Assembly (NCBI RefSeq): GCF_003086295.3
Contig: NC_092044.1
Coordinates: 5,606,843-5,670,842 of the forward strand
Source: Arachis hypogaea
Lineage: Eukaryota > Streptophyta > Magnoliopsida > Fabales > Fabaceae
Direction of reading: 5' to 3'
DNA length: 64,000 nucleotides
This document shows, one piece after another, positions 1-11,246 of this stretch (positions are counted from its first letter, which is position 1; each line of letters starts with the position of its first letter). Below the pieces are notes generated by a model. It saw only the letters and a list, made by a program, of their open reading frames with translations. It was not told where the DNA came from and made no database searches. The position numbers and the translations under genes were made by a program.

Positions 1-34
1 TTAGTCTTCCTTCATGACTGTAAATTGTTAGATC

Positions 35-790
35 TTAAATTTGATCAATTGGTTGAAAATTTTCTGGGAAGACAGACATGAATATTACTTGGTGTGCTGG
101 AACCAAGCATTCTTCTTCTTCATTAAAAATAGGTTGACTGTTTGTAAATTTTAGGGATACATCCCTTGGATTTACATTGTCAATCATATTTTTAAATCTC
201 TTTACTGCATCAACAAATCCTACAAGAAACTCACTAATAATTTTTAGATCATTAAAAATTAAAATTGTATCAATTAATCCATACTGGAAGAACTGATAAG
301 TGTCAGATGGGGAAACATCTAGAAAGATAACCAGCTTTGTTAGCTGTTCTTTGGCAATAGGATAATATCCCAAAATTGCCCTTTTTTCTTCAGTCCAATT
401 CAGGACTATATTAAGGGTTTCTCTGAGATTTGATCTACAGACCCTTTTCTTTTCCTTGATTTCAGCCCTTGTAGGAATGTTTCTTATTATTCCTGTTCTT
501 CGGGTTTGAATTGGAGCTTTATCTGCTCTTTTTAGGGTTTGCTCTGGATGAAGAGCTTCATATTCCCTGAAGGATTCTTTTGCCCCTTTCAGTGTTAAAA
601 ATCTCCCTTTATGAATTATCCTTGATTAATGTGTGAATGGTGCCGCTTTTTCCCAAGTATCATATACTCCTTTCATGGGGCTATTATAAATTACATAATA
701 TTTTTTATTTTGGGTGGATTTTTTAATAATTTCAGCAATTGTTATATTTTCTGAAAATTTTTTCTTTACCTGACTTGTCCACCATGCTTA
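35..790 (-). pseudogene. Viroplasmin/transactivator-like (caulimovirus ORF VI) remnant
   Basis: One minus-strand frame runs from about 790 to the stop at 35-37. Its N-terminal part (minus strand around 690-620) has the V-I-Y-N-S-P-M-K-G-V-Y type motif of the viroplasmin (RNase H1 N-terminal-like) domain found in caulimovirus inclusion-body/translation-transactivator proteins. A TAA stop at 626-628 interrupts the frame just after this motif. Downstream residues are hydrophilic and then enter a helical region (bases 373-35). Known family members are roughly 400-500 residues, so this version (about 250) also looks shortened. The assignment rests on the motif and on its position directly after the polymerase. 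Confidence 0.6.
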
Positions 791-919
791 GCTAGCTGAA
801 CTCTGATGATTTCGGTTGTTGTGTTGATTTCATTTCTTGAATGGCCTTCTTGAGAGATTGGATCTGTGTTCTTATTTGCTGACAATGCTTGCATTTTTCG
901 AGCTCTTGGTCATATTTTT

Positions 920-2929
920 GAATTTCTTGATCTAATGCGTTGTAAACGAACTCCATTCTCTTATTAATATATTTGCAATAACATTTTTGTCACCCTTAAT
1001 ATATTCAATCTTTATTGGATATTGTAACAAAAATAATTGCCATCTTACCAATCGTCCATGATTATAATCAACTTTTAAATTATATTGTATGAAACCTGTT
1101 AGGTAACTTGAATCTGTCCTTAATGTAAATTCTCTGGGTAGTAAATCAATTTTCTATTTTTTAAGAGATTTAATTGTTGCTAGAGTTTCTTTTTTATGAG
1201 TAGTATATCTCTGTTCTGTTGGAGTGAAAGTCCCTGAAATATACCTGCAAAGTAATTCGTTTGGGAAATATTTAGAATCTAGTGATTCTTTTTCTTGTTC
1301 CAAACTTCTTATAGCTTTCTTAACTTTTAGACATCCTGACCAGGTTATGTCTGAAACATCTGTTTCTACTATTAAGTAGTCGTTTTCTTCTGGAATATAA
1401 AGTTCTGGAAGTTTTTCACATAATTCTTTGACTCTTTGAATTTGCATACTATCTTTTTCTTCTCATTTCCATTCTTTTTTAGTACTTATTTTTGGAAATA
1501 AGCTTTTAGTGTATTCTGTTATATTCTTTAAAAATCTTTGATCAGAAATATAATTTATACACCCTAAAAATCTTTGTAATTATTTTCTATCTTCTATTTT
1601 ATTAGGAAATAAATTTATCTTTTCTAAAATATTTGGTTAAAGTTTTAACTTTCCTTGAGTGGATAGAATTAATCCAAGGAACTCTATTTCCTGTTTTGCT
1701 ATTCTTGCTTTCTTTTTGCTAAGAACTAATCCTTTATCTTTACATCTTTCTAAGACTATTAATAATTTTTGAAGATGATCTTCTCTATCCTATTTTGTAA
1801 AAATTAATATATTATCAATGTAAACTAATACAAATTCATTTAGCTCTTTTAGATTTTCTTCCATAAATCTTTGATAAATACCTGGGGCTTGTTTTAATCC
1901 GAATGGTAATACATTCCATTCATAGAGCAACACACTTGTTGATTCTTTTGTTGGGCAAGTAAAAGCAGTTAATTTCTTTGTTTCTTCGTCTAGACGAAGT
2001 TGCCAATATCCTGATTTTGCATCAAGAGATGAAAACCAAGTTGCTCCTTTGATTTTTTCTAAAATAGAATCTTTTCTTGGAAGTTTATGAGCATCACCAA
2101 TAGTTGCTTCATTCATCTTCTTATAATTAATTACCATTCTTCGTTTTCCCCTTTTAATTTCATTATTGTTTTCGACATAAAAGGCTGGAGCCGCATGAGG
2201 ACTTTTACTTAATCTTATAATTCCTTTTTTCAAAAGATCTTTACATTCTAACGAGAATTCTTCTCTATCTCTTGCGGAATAAGGAATTTTATTTGGAACA
2301 TTTATCTCTTTTGTAGAATCTTTTAATTTAATGCTTACTAATTCTTTATTTGTATTTTTAATATCTAAAGGATTTTCAGCACAAATTTCATCCAAAAGTT
2401 CTTCTATCTTTATTTCAAGATTATTTTTTGGAATATTTATCTGAAAGTATAAATTTAAATAACATGTTTCTAATATAGAAAATATTTTAAATTTTAAGAT
2501 CTTGTCTATAGTAGTAGTTGGTATTTTTATACGTTTTGATTTTTGATTTATTGAAGAATCGTGTAGAGTTTTTAAAACTATATATGTTAATTCTTGAATG
2601 AATGGATGATATAGCTTTAAAAAGTTATTTCCTATGATAAAATCCATTCCAGAATCTAACATATATATAGATGGAACAATGAACCTATAATTTTGAATAA
2701 ATATTTCAGTCATCTCTGCTTTTTGGTCAATTTTATGTATTAATTTGTCAGCTATTCTAACTCTTAATGGTTTCTTTAATTTTTTCCAATCAAGTTTTAT
2801 ATTTGTACTAGCAAAGCATTGTGTTGCTCCAATATCTATGAAAGCATTTATAAACTTTTCTGTTATTTTTATAGTAATAAATGTGGCATTATTACTCAGA
2901 CTCTGAGTCTGTTTCTGAGACATATTCAA
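920..2929 (-). pseudogene. Caulimovirid polyprotein (protease, RT, RNase H), broken
   Basis: The frame opens at 2929 with a retropepsin-like segment whose active-site triplet reads D-I-G where D-T/S-G is usual. The reverse transcriptase follows, including the L-P-F-G-L-K-Q-A-P block and a catalytic box that reads Y-I-D-N where Y-x-D-D is normal, so the second catalytic Asp is lost. The same frame continues through stops at 1790-1792, 1637-1639, 1580-1582, 1463-1465 and 1154-1156 into an RNase H domain (about 1400-950). Caulimovirid polymerases lack integrase, as here. Five stops plus the active-site changes make it non-functional. Confidence 0.88.
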
Positions 2930-4249
2930 AAATATAGTCTAAGTTATCATCAGATTCTTCTAATGGTTCCATGAAACAAGACTTAGCAATTTCTATTTGT
3001 TTGGTAAGATCCTTTTTATCCTTTTTTTTGGACATTCATTTGTATAGTGTCATTCTTCTTGGCAATACCAACACTTATAATTTTCTTTTTTATTTGGGCA
3101 ATAGTCATTTTTTTATCTTTTGTTTTTATTGTTATTTCTTTTTCTAAAATACCTCTTTTTTCTCCAGTTTGGATAGTATTTTCTTTTTCTAAATTGATAT
3201 TTTCTTTTTCTTTGAAAATTTTTATTAAGACTATATTTTTGGGGTATCTCTTCATTAACCTGACAGCAAATTCTAATTATATTTGCAAATCTTTTTTGAG
3301 TTGCTTCTTGCATACAACGTTCTTTTATTTCCTCTCTTATTGCAGAGGTTGCTCCACCAAAATTATTTTCAATTGTCCCTCTATTTATTTCTCTTATAAA
3401 TCTTCCCATTATAAATTCATTAGTAGGATATGGAAGTTTTGTTATATACATACTAAGATAATGGTCTTTATCTTCTTCTTTTAATTTATAATAATGTATT
3501 CTATATTCACATATATAAGACTCCACATTACATAAATCATATATCTGAATATTAGCTAAATGGTTTTTTGCTTCTTGATATTCTTTATTATAGACTTCTT
3601 GTCTATGATCTATAATATTTTTTCTAAAAAATTCTTTATATAGAATCATCATTATATGTAATATCTTATCATAAGCTGTTGTTTTTGTTGCTAATTCTTC
3701 TATTATTTGATTTTCTATTGATGTCATATAATCTCTTACAGTTCCTTTAGTATGAAACCCTATGTAATTTCAAATATCTCTTCCAGACAATTCACTAAGT
3801 TTTGGATTAGTAAAGGCTTCTAATAAGAAGGAATTCAACCAGTTCTCAAAAATTTCTTTTTCATTCTTTTTACAGTCTAAATCGAGCATTCTTTCTCCTT
3901 CTATTTCCTGGATTTTAGGAACGTATTTTGATGGTATTTTTGTATATTTTGAATCTTTATTTATAAACTCTTTTTTAAAAGCATAATTATTAAAACCTGT
4001 TTCCCATTTAAATTGAGATTGATTATCCTTAGATGTTCCAACTTCATTTTTTACTTGTATTGGAATTGCTGGTTCTTCGTCACTTGAATAATCTAGGATG
4101 TGTTCTTCATTTTCTATATTTTCTATATTTTCAGAATTTACTAATTCTTCTTCTATTTGAAATCCCTGTTCCATAATATTATTTTCTTGAGCCATTTTTA
4201 ATTGTTTAAAAAGCATTGTAACTTTTTCTAATTTTTCTTCGATATTCAT
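2892..4249 (-). pseudogene. Caulimovirid coat protein, broken
   Basis: An acidic N-terminal region (bases 4249-3770), a central capsid region and a very basic Arg/Lys/Asn-rich stretch (about 3250-3113) precede a C-x2-C-x4-H-x4-C zinc knuckle. This order matches caulimovirus coat proteins. In-frame stops sit at 3770-3772, 3113-3115 and 3050-3052; the last falls inside the knuckle, directly before its His. A frame change in the T run at 3022-3029 is needed to reach the acidic, Ser/Glu-rich C-terminus ending at 2892-2894, which overlaps the start of the polymerase frame as in related viruses. It cannot encode a full coat protein. Confidence 0.8.
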
Positions 4250-4289
4250 AATTTCAATGGTGGTTTTACTTTTAATTCTGTTATGTTGA

Positions 4290-4664
4290 TTATATTTTGA
4301 AATTTTTTTCTTTGGGATTCTCTTTTTCCTTATTTCTTTGAAATTTTATGGATACTAATATTTCTTCAAGCATATCTACTATAAAATTTAATTGTGGGTT
4401 AAAAGTATGATAAAGGTGTGGGGAATCATTTCTATGGTAACATTTTTTAGAAATTCCGTGTGAAATATAAGTTTTTTCAGGTTTTTGAAGTCCTTCAATA
4501 AAACTTATAGTAAAATAAAGATTTTGAAAAAAATCATTTTGTATTGATTTTAAGAATTTGGTGTCATTACAGTTAATATTAGTTAAAATCATTAGTTTTT
4601 TATCTATTAATTTTGATAATTTAATTATTTTTTCTTTTAAATCTTTTAATTTATTTTTTTCCAT
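4290..4664 (-). CDS. Small caulimovirid-associated ORF, function unknown
   Basis: This is an open 124-codon frame directly upstream of the coat-protein frame. It is Lys-rich with an amphipathic N-terminal helix and two Cys/His residues in the middle. Its place before the coat gene matches the small accessory ORFs of soymovirus-like genomes, but I do not recognise the product. It is the only intact reading frame of the viral block. It could also be a chance open frame in AT-rich DNA. Confidence 0.4.
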   Translation of the reverse strand: MEKNKLKDLKEKIIKLSKLIDKKLMILTNINCNDTKFLKSIQNDFFQNLYFTISFIEGLQKPEKTYISHGISKKCYHRNDSPHLYHTFNPQLNFIVDMLEEILVSIKFQRNKEKENPKEKNFKI

Positions 4665-4956
4665 TAGATGACGTTTTTCTTTATAAAAAATTATGGTTTT
4701 AAGTGAAAAATGTGATTTTAAAATGTATGGTTTAGATTTTGCTACGCAAGCTTCTTTATCATAAAGTTGTTTTTAGGATTTTTATTTGAGTGGTGGCCTA
4801 GTGCAATACCAGCACGAAACATACCATTAATGAAAGTTGGAATCTCTGACAATGAGTGGGTCCCACAAAAGCGAGCCTCGTCGCCATTCACCTTGACAGC
4901 TGATGACTTGTTAGTAAACAGATCGGCGAGTGAGTGACTGAAATCTGAGTGCGGCC

Positions 4957-6826
4957 ATGGATTCAGAGCTTCCAGCGCTCTTGGTCTTGGGTCCTCCAAT
5001 GGTCTTCAACCTCTTCCAATCTCACTACTCTCACAAATACCGTTTCCTCAATGCCTTTTCTTCTCATCTACCACTCCCCCAATTTCTTCAAACCCAACAA
5101 ACCCACCCTTCCTCCGTCCGCGCCATCCTCTGCAGCCCGCGACAGCCGGTCACTGCTGACGTCATTCGGTCACTCCCCTCCCTCGGCATCGTCGCTACTA
5201 CCACCGTTGGTGCTGACCACATCGATACCGCCGAGTGCCGCCGCCGAGGCATCCAGGTTGTTACTCTCGGGTCACAGTTTGCCCCCGATGTTGCTGACAT
5301 GGCCGTGGCGTTGCTGATCGACGTCATGTTCAAGATCTCTGCCGGTGATCGGTTTGCCAAGAAGTCGATTCATTTCAAGCCATGGAGCTTCCCTTCTGGT
5401 TCAAAGGTAACTCACACTTTCACTCTTTATGCTTGTTCAATTCGTGTTATATTGAGAACGGTTTTGTTAGCAACTATTTTTCTTTTTAACAAACAATCAA
5501 AGCTAATAAAAATAATATTAGCTGATTATTGATTTTTTGAATGAGTTAATATCAGTTTCTTTAACATCATTTATCATTTAGGAAGAGTTTCAAGTGTATA
5601 GGACCATCAGTATTCTAGTTGTTGTTTTAACAATTCATCTGAATTATAAAAAATATATATAATATAAATTAATTAAAATCAACGGTCATAACAATTGGAA
5701 TACTGGTGTTCCTAGTACACTTGAAATTTTTCCTATCATTTAATATATATACTGTATATGAAGAGAATTTTGTTAGGTATTGGCACACAAATTTATACCA
5801 TTTTCGCATAGCAAGTGGGAGGTATAGTCCCACTTAGATAAGATTTTGAATTGGACGTAGTGTCATTTAATCTTTTACTTGATTCCTTTGAAGCTTTTTG
5901 CGGATATGCATGTATGAATCTCAGAATTTTCTTTGAAAAAAAGTGTTTGTGGCCAAAGTCAATGAATGTTAGATTATCTAACACCACTAGTGTGGTAAGA
6001 TTTTTGGGGCTGTCTAACCCTTTTTGTTAATCTGTATATGTTTCACCCGCAACTACATTTGCATTTTAGTTTTGTGTTTTTAGTGCGAAAGGACGATTTC
6101 GATGTCATCGTTCATGATTGAGAGTGGTGTCAAGTGTGTATGTAATATTACCAAATGAAAAAGGGAATCAGTGTTTTACTCTGTTTGTAGTGGTCAGAGG
6201 ATGATTAATAACTTGTCCAGGCCCTATATATAGGGAAGTGATACTAATTAGAATTGAACTATTGAATGAAACAATAAAAGTAGTTTGATGCTTCAAATGA
6301 ATGATAACTAGTTTTCAACTTTTTGTTTCAGCTAGGAGGCAAGAGAGTTGGGATTATAGGATTGGGAAGAATTGGTGGACAAGTTGCCAAAAGGCTAGAG
6401 GCCTTTGATTGCATAATCATGTACCATTCAAGGAACAAGAATCCATCAGTCTCGTACACTTTCTACTCCAATGTCGTTGATCTTGCCTCTAACAGTGATG
6501 TTCTTGTTCTTTGTTGTCCATTAACTGAGCAAACAAAGTACATAGTCAACAAGGAAGTAATGTTAGCATTGGGGAAGGATGGCATTATTGTGAATGTTGG
6601 AAGAGGAGCTCTAATTGATGAAAAGGAATTGGTACAATGTTTGATGAAAGGGGAGATAAGAGGTGCTGGTTTGGATGTGTTTGAGAATGAGCCTAATGTT
6701 CCCAAAGAGCTCTTTTCATTGGACAATGTTGTCCTTTCACCACATGCTGGTGCAATTACATTAGATTGTTTCATGGATGCATGTGAACATGTGGCAAAGA
6801 GTTTTGATGCCTTCTTCTCAAGTTAA
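4957..6826 (+). CDS. HPR3: HPR3-like glyoxylate/hydroxypyruvate reductase, copy 1
   Basis: Exons are 4957-5406 and 6332-6826, with a GT-AG phase-0 intron of 925 bp; the product is 314 residues. It is a D-2-hydroxyacid dehydrogenase, expected to reduce hydroxypyruvate or glyoxylate with NAD(P)H. Exon 1 carries the substrate-binding half and exon 2 the nucleotide-binding half. The Rossmann motif G-L-G-R-I-G is at residues 160-165. The catalytic Arg241 (V-G-R-G), Glu270 (E-N-E-P) and His288 (S-P-H) are all present. Compared with copy 2, an AAA codon has become TAA (6824-6826), trimming the last nine residues, and the residues just before the intron (about 133-147) have diverged strongly. Probably functional or recently compromised. 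A viral fossil ends about 220 bp upstream. Confidence 0.88.
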
Positions 6827-9108
6827 CCCCTTATTATTTCTCCTGTGTCTTCATGTACACTTGCAATTTCACTTATCCAGTACACTTCAATTTTTACGAA
6901 TTTAACTTAGATGAATTTAAATCCAATTTAATTAGCGATCCAATCGAATCAATTGATGGGTTTATCAGGTTTCCGATTTGATAAACCAAGCCTAATTTAT
7001 AATATTATTTTAGAATCAAATCAAAGGGCCGGGTAGGAATGACCTCAACCGTGCATGTCTAATGTCTTTGTTAAAGTGACTGGAGCAGTACATATAATAC
7101 AATTTGCCAAGATTTTTACATCTAACAAAGTTAAAGTAATTAGTAGACACACGCAAATAAAAGTTCCTTTTCTATATAAAATTGTAATAAATCTCAAGAT
7201 ATGACTCCAAGTAGAATCATCAGCATGGTTTAGAATTGTGAGAGGAGAGAGTGGTGGGATTGCAGCAACACTGTGCAACTAACTACAATAGCAAAACCGC
7301 CAGGCAATGACTGTGTTGGGCAGCCAAGACCAGTTCGGCAACCGGATATGGAGATGAGACAGGTATCACACAAGGTTACTAGTTGTCATGCACAATTGTA
7401 AATTGTTATTGCTTGAAGTTATTAAAAGTTATTTTTTATTTGATAAATACTATAATTAAAAAAAATTATTTTTAAAAACTAATTTTCATAAATTACTTTT
7501 AAAAAAGAAAAGTTTTATCAGCCTAAATCACTTAATTGTGTGCAGAGTTTAAAATTAATTTTTAAAAATATTATTGTTCATTAGTATATTCAATAAAATA
7601 AATTGGGATTATTCTGTGATTATTTTTGGCGTGGAGTTCCATCAAATACTTTGCCAACTATATTATCAAAAGACTGTGAAAATATCAAAAGTACTTTCGA
7701 TATCAAATAAATAAAATAAAATTAAAAAACATATCATTTAGGATATCGAATTAAAACTCATTTTAGTCTCTGAAATTTATATTCGGCTTTAATTTTGATC
7801 TCCAAATTTAAATTTACCCAATTAAAATCCCCAAATATTAACTTGTGATTCACGTCTGTTCCTGAGATTATTTCTGTTAATGAAGAACTGATGTGGCACA
7901 CTAACTTATCGAGGTGTGTCTCTTGTGATTCAAATTGCCATGGTAGAAATGTAAAAGGTATATGATGTGGCAAGGTTGTTGATACTCAATTTAACCTTAA
8001 GTTGTAGCTCTATCTTTGCAAAACGCTAAAAGCTTTACTTGGAAATATGATAAGTTCAGCCAAACCAAACCAAGTTAACGCGTCATATCAGTATTATGTT
8101 AACTCAGATAATTTTAGGGACAAACATGAGTCACGATTTAATATTTGGAGATAAATTAAAATTTGAGAATGAAATTAAAGTTAAGTGTAAATTTTCGAGA
8201 CTAAAATGAGTATTAACTCTTTAAGACAATATGATGACAAATAATAAAGTTTGTATTATGATGATAATAAAAATGTAGTTTTGACAAAAGATTTTTTATT
8301 AAAGGTAACCAATAATAATAAAGTGATAATTATGCTACCAAAATTTTGATATCTAATTTATTAACAATAACTAAAAATTAATATCTAATTTAAATAATAT
8401 AAGAATAAATAATTGTAAAATATTAAAATTTATCTTAAAATAAAAGTTGGACAAATTTGACATTAAAATAGTCGATACTAGATAATTAGCCTAATAATAA
8501 TCAAAGCAAGACAATCAAACCTTCAAATAATAATTATGTCACTTCTAAAATAAAATAATAATATTCAAATCCCCCCAAAATAGATCATGCCCATGATATT
8601 TGTTTCTGCAAGTGAAGTGAGTAAAGACAAAAAATATTAGAATGATCAGAATTTATTATTTTTTATTAATATAATTTTTTAAATTTAGTTTTTTAATTTA
8701 ATAATATATTTTATTTTATATTTTTAAATATTAATAATTAAATAATAATAAAAAATAATAAGTTTAATGATTATCTAATATTTTTTAATGAAATATATAT
8801 ATATATATATTAACTAGCGCATAAATGAGGTGAGTGAGCTGCAAGCACAAGATAAGGAAGTTTCTTATATAGCATACCATAAATGGCTTTGCTATTTTTC
8901 TCATGTTGTGTTTGAGTAGACTTTAGAATTTGGTTATTTTTTTGTTTTGTTTCACATCTTAAAAAAAAAAAAAGAAAGAAAAGAAAAGACTAAAAATTGA
9001 AACTTAAAACCCATTCAATTGAGGTTTTGGTTGAATAATAATATATGATGTCTTTTAATATGTTGGTTTGAATCTTAATCACAATTAAATAATATGTAAA
9101 ATTTTTAA
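6827..9108. other. Intergenic, no gene recognised
   Basis: AT-rich sequence downstream of reductase copy 1. I see no supported coding region. It holds one imperfect palindrome (7751-8215) and a short AT dinucleotide run near 8795-8810. The short open frames on both strands have no recognisable domains. Confidence 0.6.
7751..8215. repeat. Foldback/MITE-like inverted repeat
   Basis: The left arm beginning near 7751 (a TTAAAACTCATTTTAG-like start followed by T-rich sequence) is matched in reverse complement by the right arm ending near 8215. The arms are each roughly 130 bp with many mismatches, so the element is old. I could not define a target-site duplication. Confidence 0.5.
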
Positions 9109-9117
9109 TAATTTTAT

Positions 9118-10869
9118 GGGCAAAATACTATAATAAACCAAGGAGAAGGAAATTTTACACAAATTAACCAAATAGAAAATTGATTCATGAATCCACCAAT
9201 ACACATTTTTATATAGTTCGAATCAATATGTTTCGAACTAGAATTTCATGTAATTCGAATCAATATGATTCGAATTACTCACACATGCAGACACACCATA
9301 ATTCGAATCAAGCTGATTCGAATTACACCCATAGTAATTCGAATCATGTTGATTCGAATTACACTCACACACGCTGCACATGGTAATTCGAATTGGTCAG
9401 ATTCGAATTACTCATGATTTAATTTTGTCCATTATTTTATTAAAAAATTAATAATTGATTAAAAAATTAATAATTAAAAAGTTTTTAAAAATATATTTTT
9501 ATTTTATGCATTAAAAAAAAGTTAACAAAATATTTAATTACGAGACTTCTTTAAAATATTAATGAGCTATTAATTCGAATTTCATACAATACTCTTTTGC
9601 CCATTTTTAATAGCTCATGAAATTTTTTTAATAAATTTATTTAAATTATACCACAAAAAAATATTTTATTCTATACAAAATAATTTTAAAAAATGGCTTA
9701 AAAATGTTAGGGGTACTATAAAAATTTATAATGTCCTAATGACTTGGGACATTAAAGAAATACTCTACATAGTCAATAATAATTTAAAAAAAAAAAAGGG
9801 CAACCCGGTGCACAAGCGTCCCGCGTTTAACGCAGGGTCCGGGAAAGGGCCGCAACCAAGGTTGTAATGTACGCAGCCTAACCTGATAATTATATCAGTG
9901 GCTGTTTCCACGGCTTGAACCCGTGACCTTGAGGTCACGTGGAGACAACTCATCCGCTGCTCCGAGGCTCCCCTTCAGTCAATAATAATTTAAAAATTAA
10001 AAAAATATAGTTATAACCAGTATTTACATAAATTACTAGAATATTACAAACTTTTATAGTATTCCTTATATTTTTTAAGCCATTTTTTAAAAATTATTTT
10101 GCATATAAAATGGCTAAAAATGGCTTAAAATGCCCTTTATTCTATGCAAAATAATTTTTAAAAAATAGCTTAAAAAATGTTAGGAGTACTATAAAAGTTT
10201 GTAATATTCTAGTAGTTTAGGTATATACTAGTTATAACTGTATTTTTTTTATTTTTAAATTATTATTGACTATGTAGAGTATTTTTTTAATGTCCCAAGT
10301 CATTAGGATATTATAAATTTTTATAGTACTCCTAACATCTTTTAAGCTATTTTTTTAAATTATTTTGTATAGAATAAAATATTTTTTGTGGTATAATTTA
10401 AATAAATTTATTAAAAAAATTTTCATGAACTATTAAAAATGGGCAAAAGAGTATCGTATGAAATTCGAATTGATAGCTCATTAATATTTTAAAGAAGTCT
10501 CGTAATTAAATATTTTGTTAGCTTTTTTTTAATGCATAAAATAAAATATATATTTTTTAATTTTTTAATTATTAATTTTTTTAATAAAAGAATGGTAAAA
10601 TTAAATCATGAGTAATTCGAATCTGGCCAATTCGAATTACTATGTGCAGCGTGTGTGAGTGTAATTCGAATCAACTTGATTCGAATTACTGTGTGTCTGC
10701 ATGTGTGAGTAATTCGAATCATATTGATTCGAATTACATAAAATTCTAGTTCGAAACATATTGATTCGAACTATATAATAATGTGTGTTGATGGATTCAT
10801 GAACCAATTTTCTATTTGGTTGATTTGTGTAAAATTTTCTTCTCCTTGGCTTATTATAGTGTTTTGTCC
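9118..10869. mobile_element. Mutator-like foldback element with 9-bp TSD
   Basis: The whole segment is one near-perfect palindrome: the arm starting GGGCAAAATACTATAATAA is repeated in reverse complement at the right end (TTATTATAGTGTTTTGTCC). The centre is near 10110-10130. Identical 9-bp direct repeats, TAATTTTAT, flank it at 9109-9117 and 10870-10878; this TSD length is typical of Mutator-like elements. There is no transposase, so it is non-autonomous. Each arm carries several copies of a short ATTCGAAT-centred palindrome. The left arm is interrupted by a SINE. Confidence 0.85.
9791..9976 (-). mobile_element. tRNA-derived SINE, Au family-like
   Basis: On the minus strand the element has a tRNA-like head with a Pol III B-box-like GGTTCAAGCC. 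The body holds the C-G-T-G-G-A-A-A-C-A-G-C-C and G-C-T-G-C-G-T-A-C type blocks known from Au SINEs, and it ends in a CACCGGGTTGCCC core followed by a T run. A perfect 20-bp target-site duplication, AGTCAATAATAATTTAAAAA, lies at 9771-9790 and 9977-9996. It inserted into one arm of the foldback element, since the opposite arm lacks it. Confidence 0.88.
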
Positions 10870-10878
10870 TAATTTTAT

Positions 10879-11246
10879 TATGTAGACAGCGAGAGGTATG
10901 AATAACATAAATAATAGGTTGAACATTCAGACTCAATAACTATAAAAAAACACTCCAATCTAATTTCATTTTTACTTTTCGTTTTTTTATTTTTTATTTT
11001 CACTAATACCAAACCCTAAATTCTATTTATATCGTAATCTCCCACCATTGCATCTCCCCATCAAGAAACTGTGGTGCACCGCCATCGCCACCTCGCCTAG
11101 AACAGAGATACTGTTCTGTTGATGCTCCACGCCGTATTGTCAGCTCTCCTCCACGCTGCATTATCACATCTCCATCTCCCCTAAGCGTTCGAAGTGCCGT
11201 CGCTACCTCTACCCATGCTCTCCCCAGCGGCATTGGGCCTCTGTTC
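10879..11246. other. Intergenic, partly GC-rich
   Basis: No gene is assigned. The first 150 bases are AT-rich; from about 11027 the composition turns GC-rich and coding-like on the minus strand (see the split reading frame at 11030-11948). Confidence 0.4.

Larger units (their letters stand above)
1..4740 (-). mobile_element. Endogenous pararetrovirus (Caulimoviridae) fragment, decayed
   Basis: This block reads on the minus strand in caulimovirus/soymovirus order: a small unknown ORF, coat protein, a protease-RT-RNase H polyprotein and then a viroplasmin/transactivator-like ORF. There is no integrase and no LTR, which separates it from LTR retrotransposons. The copy is integrated and inactive: coat, pol and viroplasmin frames all carry in-frame stops. 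No movement-protein ORF is visible, because the block ends about 220 bp before the start codon of the first reductase gene. The left end lies outside the window. I saw no Met-tRNA primer site. The exact right boundary (about 4670-4740) is inferred from the loss of viral-like coding. Confidence 0.85.

Noticed and set aside
4742..4999. Minus-strand open frame of 85 codons over the start of reductase copy 1
   Set aside because: It is antisense to the 5' end of exon 1 and its leader, has no domain, and copies 2 and 3 do not conserve it.
9180..9386. Small protein-coding frames with repeated S-N-Q-x-D-S-N-Y units
   Set aside because: They come from the repeated ATTCGAAT palindromes in the foldback arms and appear equally on the other arm in reverse.
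9791..9976. tRNA gene suggested by the B-box-like motif
   Set aside because: The tRNA-like head is followed by the Au SINE body and T run and flanked by a 20-bp TSD, so it is a SINE.
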